Source: Hellea balneolensis
GTDB lineage: Bacteria; Pseudomonadota; Alphaproteobacteria; Caulobacterales; Maricaulaceae
Reading direction: 5' to 3'
Assembly: GCA_003233025.1 (NCBI GenBank)
Contig: QIKS01000012.1
Span: forward strand, 1-5,997
DNA length: 5,997 bases
Shown: positions 5,029 through 5,997 of the stretch, one piece after another
How positions within the stretch are numbered: position 1 is the first letter of the stretch
Layout of the letters: every line of letters begins with the position of its first letter
Position numbers and translations under genes: made by a program
Notes under the pieces: model-generated
The model's database searches: none
The model's input: only the letters and a program-made list of their open reading frames with translations
Told to the model about the DNA's origin: nothing

Positions 5029-5997
5029 ATGGCATCTTCATCTAACCTCAACCTGCCTTTTATTTTACCCGCACAAGCGCAAAAACACGTCACCCACAAT
5101 GAAGCCTTACGCAAGCTTGATGCCCTCGTCCATATCAGCATTGTTGAGCGTGATAGCGGCCAACCACCGACAACACCGACGCAGGGCGAACGGTATATTG
5201 TCGGCCCATCTCCGTCAGGGCTATGGCAAGACCGCGAAAATCAAATAGCCGCATGGCAAGACGAAACCTGGGTGTTTTACCCGGCAAATACGGGATGGCT
5301 CGCCTGGATTGAGGGCGAAAATATATTGGTCGGTTGGGACGGAAATAACTGGTCTGCTATCACATCCGGTTCCGCAGGCAGCGGCGGTTCGCAGTCCTTA
5401 AATCCAGCGCCGTTAATTGGTGTTAATGCAACAGCCGATACAACAAACCGCCTGTCTGTAACGTCGCCGTCCATTCTGTTTAACGCCGAAACAGATGACA
5501 TGCGGATCACTGTCAACAAGCAAGCTTTAGGTAATACGGCAAGTTTCTTGTTTCAATCAGGCTTTAACGGCAGAGCGGAAATTGGCTTGACCGGTGATGA
5601 TCAATTTCATTTCAGGGTCACACCGGACGGGGTAAATTGGAAAGACGCAATCATTATTGATGAAGTGAGCGGCGAGGTTTCCATGCCCTTTACCAACGCC
5701 GCGGGTATTACAGACGCGCAAATTAAAACGGCCTATGAAAACAATCCCGATACGAATGCGTTTTCAGACGTGGAACAAATAAAACTCACGTCAATAGCGT
5801 CAAATGCAACCATTGACATGAGCGACACACAAATAAAAACAGCTTACGAGAACAATACAAATACAAATGTTTTTACGGATACACAGCAAACCAAGCTTCT
5901 TGCGATAGAAGCAAATGCTACGGCAGATCAAACGGATGTGGAGATAGAAGCCGCCTATAATAATCAGGTTGACCAAATCAATATATCAGAAATTACC
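5029..5997 (+). CDS. DUF2793-domain phage-tail-like/surface fibre protein (partial, C-terminus beyond right edge)
   Basis: Open for 323 codons from ATG 5029 to the window edge, with AGGA at 5018-5021 placed 7 nt upstream. Residues about 6-108 match DUF2793 (PF10983): LPFILPAQAQKHVTHNEAL, then LDALVHISI, GERYIVG, AAWQDETWVFY, GWLAWIEGE and WDGNNW. A Gly/Ser-rich linker follows (112-122). Residues about 123-222 resemble a beta-rich module seen in phage tail fibres (GVNATADTTNRLSV, LFQSGFNGRAEIGLTGDDQF). From about 229 a 37-residue repeat begins (IKTAYENN at 232 and 269, a diverged IEAAYNNQ at 306). No signal peptide is visible. DUF2793 proteins are known mainly from alphaproteobacterial prophage-like or gene-transfer-agent-like tail loci, so a role in receptor binding or adhesion is inferred. 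No other phage gene is in the window. The gene is divergent from kdsA with 204 bp between start codons. Confidence 0.85.
   Translation, partial: MASSSNLNLPFILPAQAQKHVTHNEALRKLDALVHISIVERDSGQPPTTPTQGERYIVGPSPSGLWQDRENQIAAWQDETWVFYPANTGWLAWIEGENILVGWDGNNWSAITSGSAGSGGSQSLNPAPLIGVNATADTTNRLSVTSPSILFNAETDDMRITVNKQALGNTASFLFQSGFNGRAEIGLTGDDQFHFRVTPDGVNWKDAIIIDEVSGEVSMPFTNAAGITDAQIKTAYENNPDTNAFSDVEQIKLTSIASNATIDMSDTQIKTAYENNTNTNVFTDTQQTKLLAIEANATADQTDVEIEAAYNNQVDQINISEIT
5722..5997 (+). repeat. 37-residue (111-bp) tandem coding repeats in the DUF2793 protein
   Basis: Units start at 5722, 5833 and 5944, exactly 111 bp apart; the third is cut by the window edge. Each reads IKTAYENN (or IEAAYNNQ), then in complete units a TNxF(S/T)D turn, KL, and an SNAT/ANAT motif before the next unit. 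This pattern recalls the repeated 'AEIKTAYE...NAFTD...KL..IE..ATADQT' modules of phage tail fibres. Total copy number is unknown because the gene continues past the window. Confidence 0.8.

Noticed and set aside
5277..5519. 80-codon minus-strand open frame inside the DUF2793 gene
   Set aside because: Antisense to a strongly supported coding region, with no ribosome site or recognisable features.

Overview
The window (about 6 kb, both edges cut through genes) looks like chromosomal DNA of an alphaproteobacterium. The DUF2793 protein at the right end, the CMP-Kdo synthetase variant with QGDAP and GRVGGTT motifs, and the winged-helix/membrane-protein pair all recall alphaproteobacterial proteins. 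This placement is inferred from protein character; no species can be named.

Layout, left to right. (1) 1-890, minus strand: a two-gene unit of an unrecognised six-helix membrane protein followed by a small winged-helix regulator that runs off the left edge. The unit is preceded by an AT-rich promoter region holding a perfect 11+11 bp palindrome, a likely operator. (2) 1104-2228, plus strand: a PLP-dependent sugar aminotransferase of the DegT/DnrJ/EryC1/StrS family, with an inverted repeat in its leader. (3) 4824 down to 2232, minus strand: a tight operon kdsA - kdsD/kpsF - kdsB joined by two 4-bp ATGA overlaps. It ends 3 bp from the convergent aminotransferase. (4) 5029 to the right edge, plus strand and divergent from kdsA: a DUF2793 phage-tail-like protein that enters a 37-residue repeat region before the window ends.

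The three kds genes make and activate Kdo (3-deoxy-D-manno-octulosonate): KdsD isomerises ribulose-5-phosphate to arabinose-5-phosphate, KdsA condenses it with phosphoenolpyruvate to Kdo-8-phosphate, and KdsB makes CMP-Kdo. The phosphatase step (KdsC) is not in the window. With the aminotransferase the region points to surface polysaccharide (LPS core or capsule) synthesis. The DUF2793 protein is probably a tail-fibre or surface-adhesion component, and the window does not show whether it belongs to a prophage, a gene transfer agent or a standalone surface gene.

The two intergenic regions (891-1103 and 4825-5028) are each about 200 bp. No tRNA, rRNA, CRISPR array, insertion sequence or convincing intrinsic terminator was seen. 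Most of the window is ordinary. The points most worth a second look are the operator palindrome, the leader inverted repeat, the altered metal-site residue in KdsB, and the repeat protein next to the Kdo operon.
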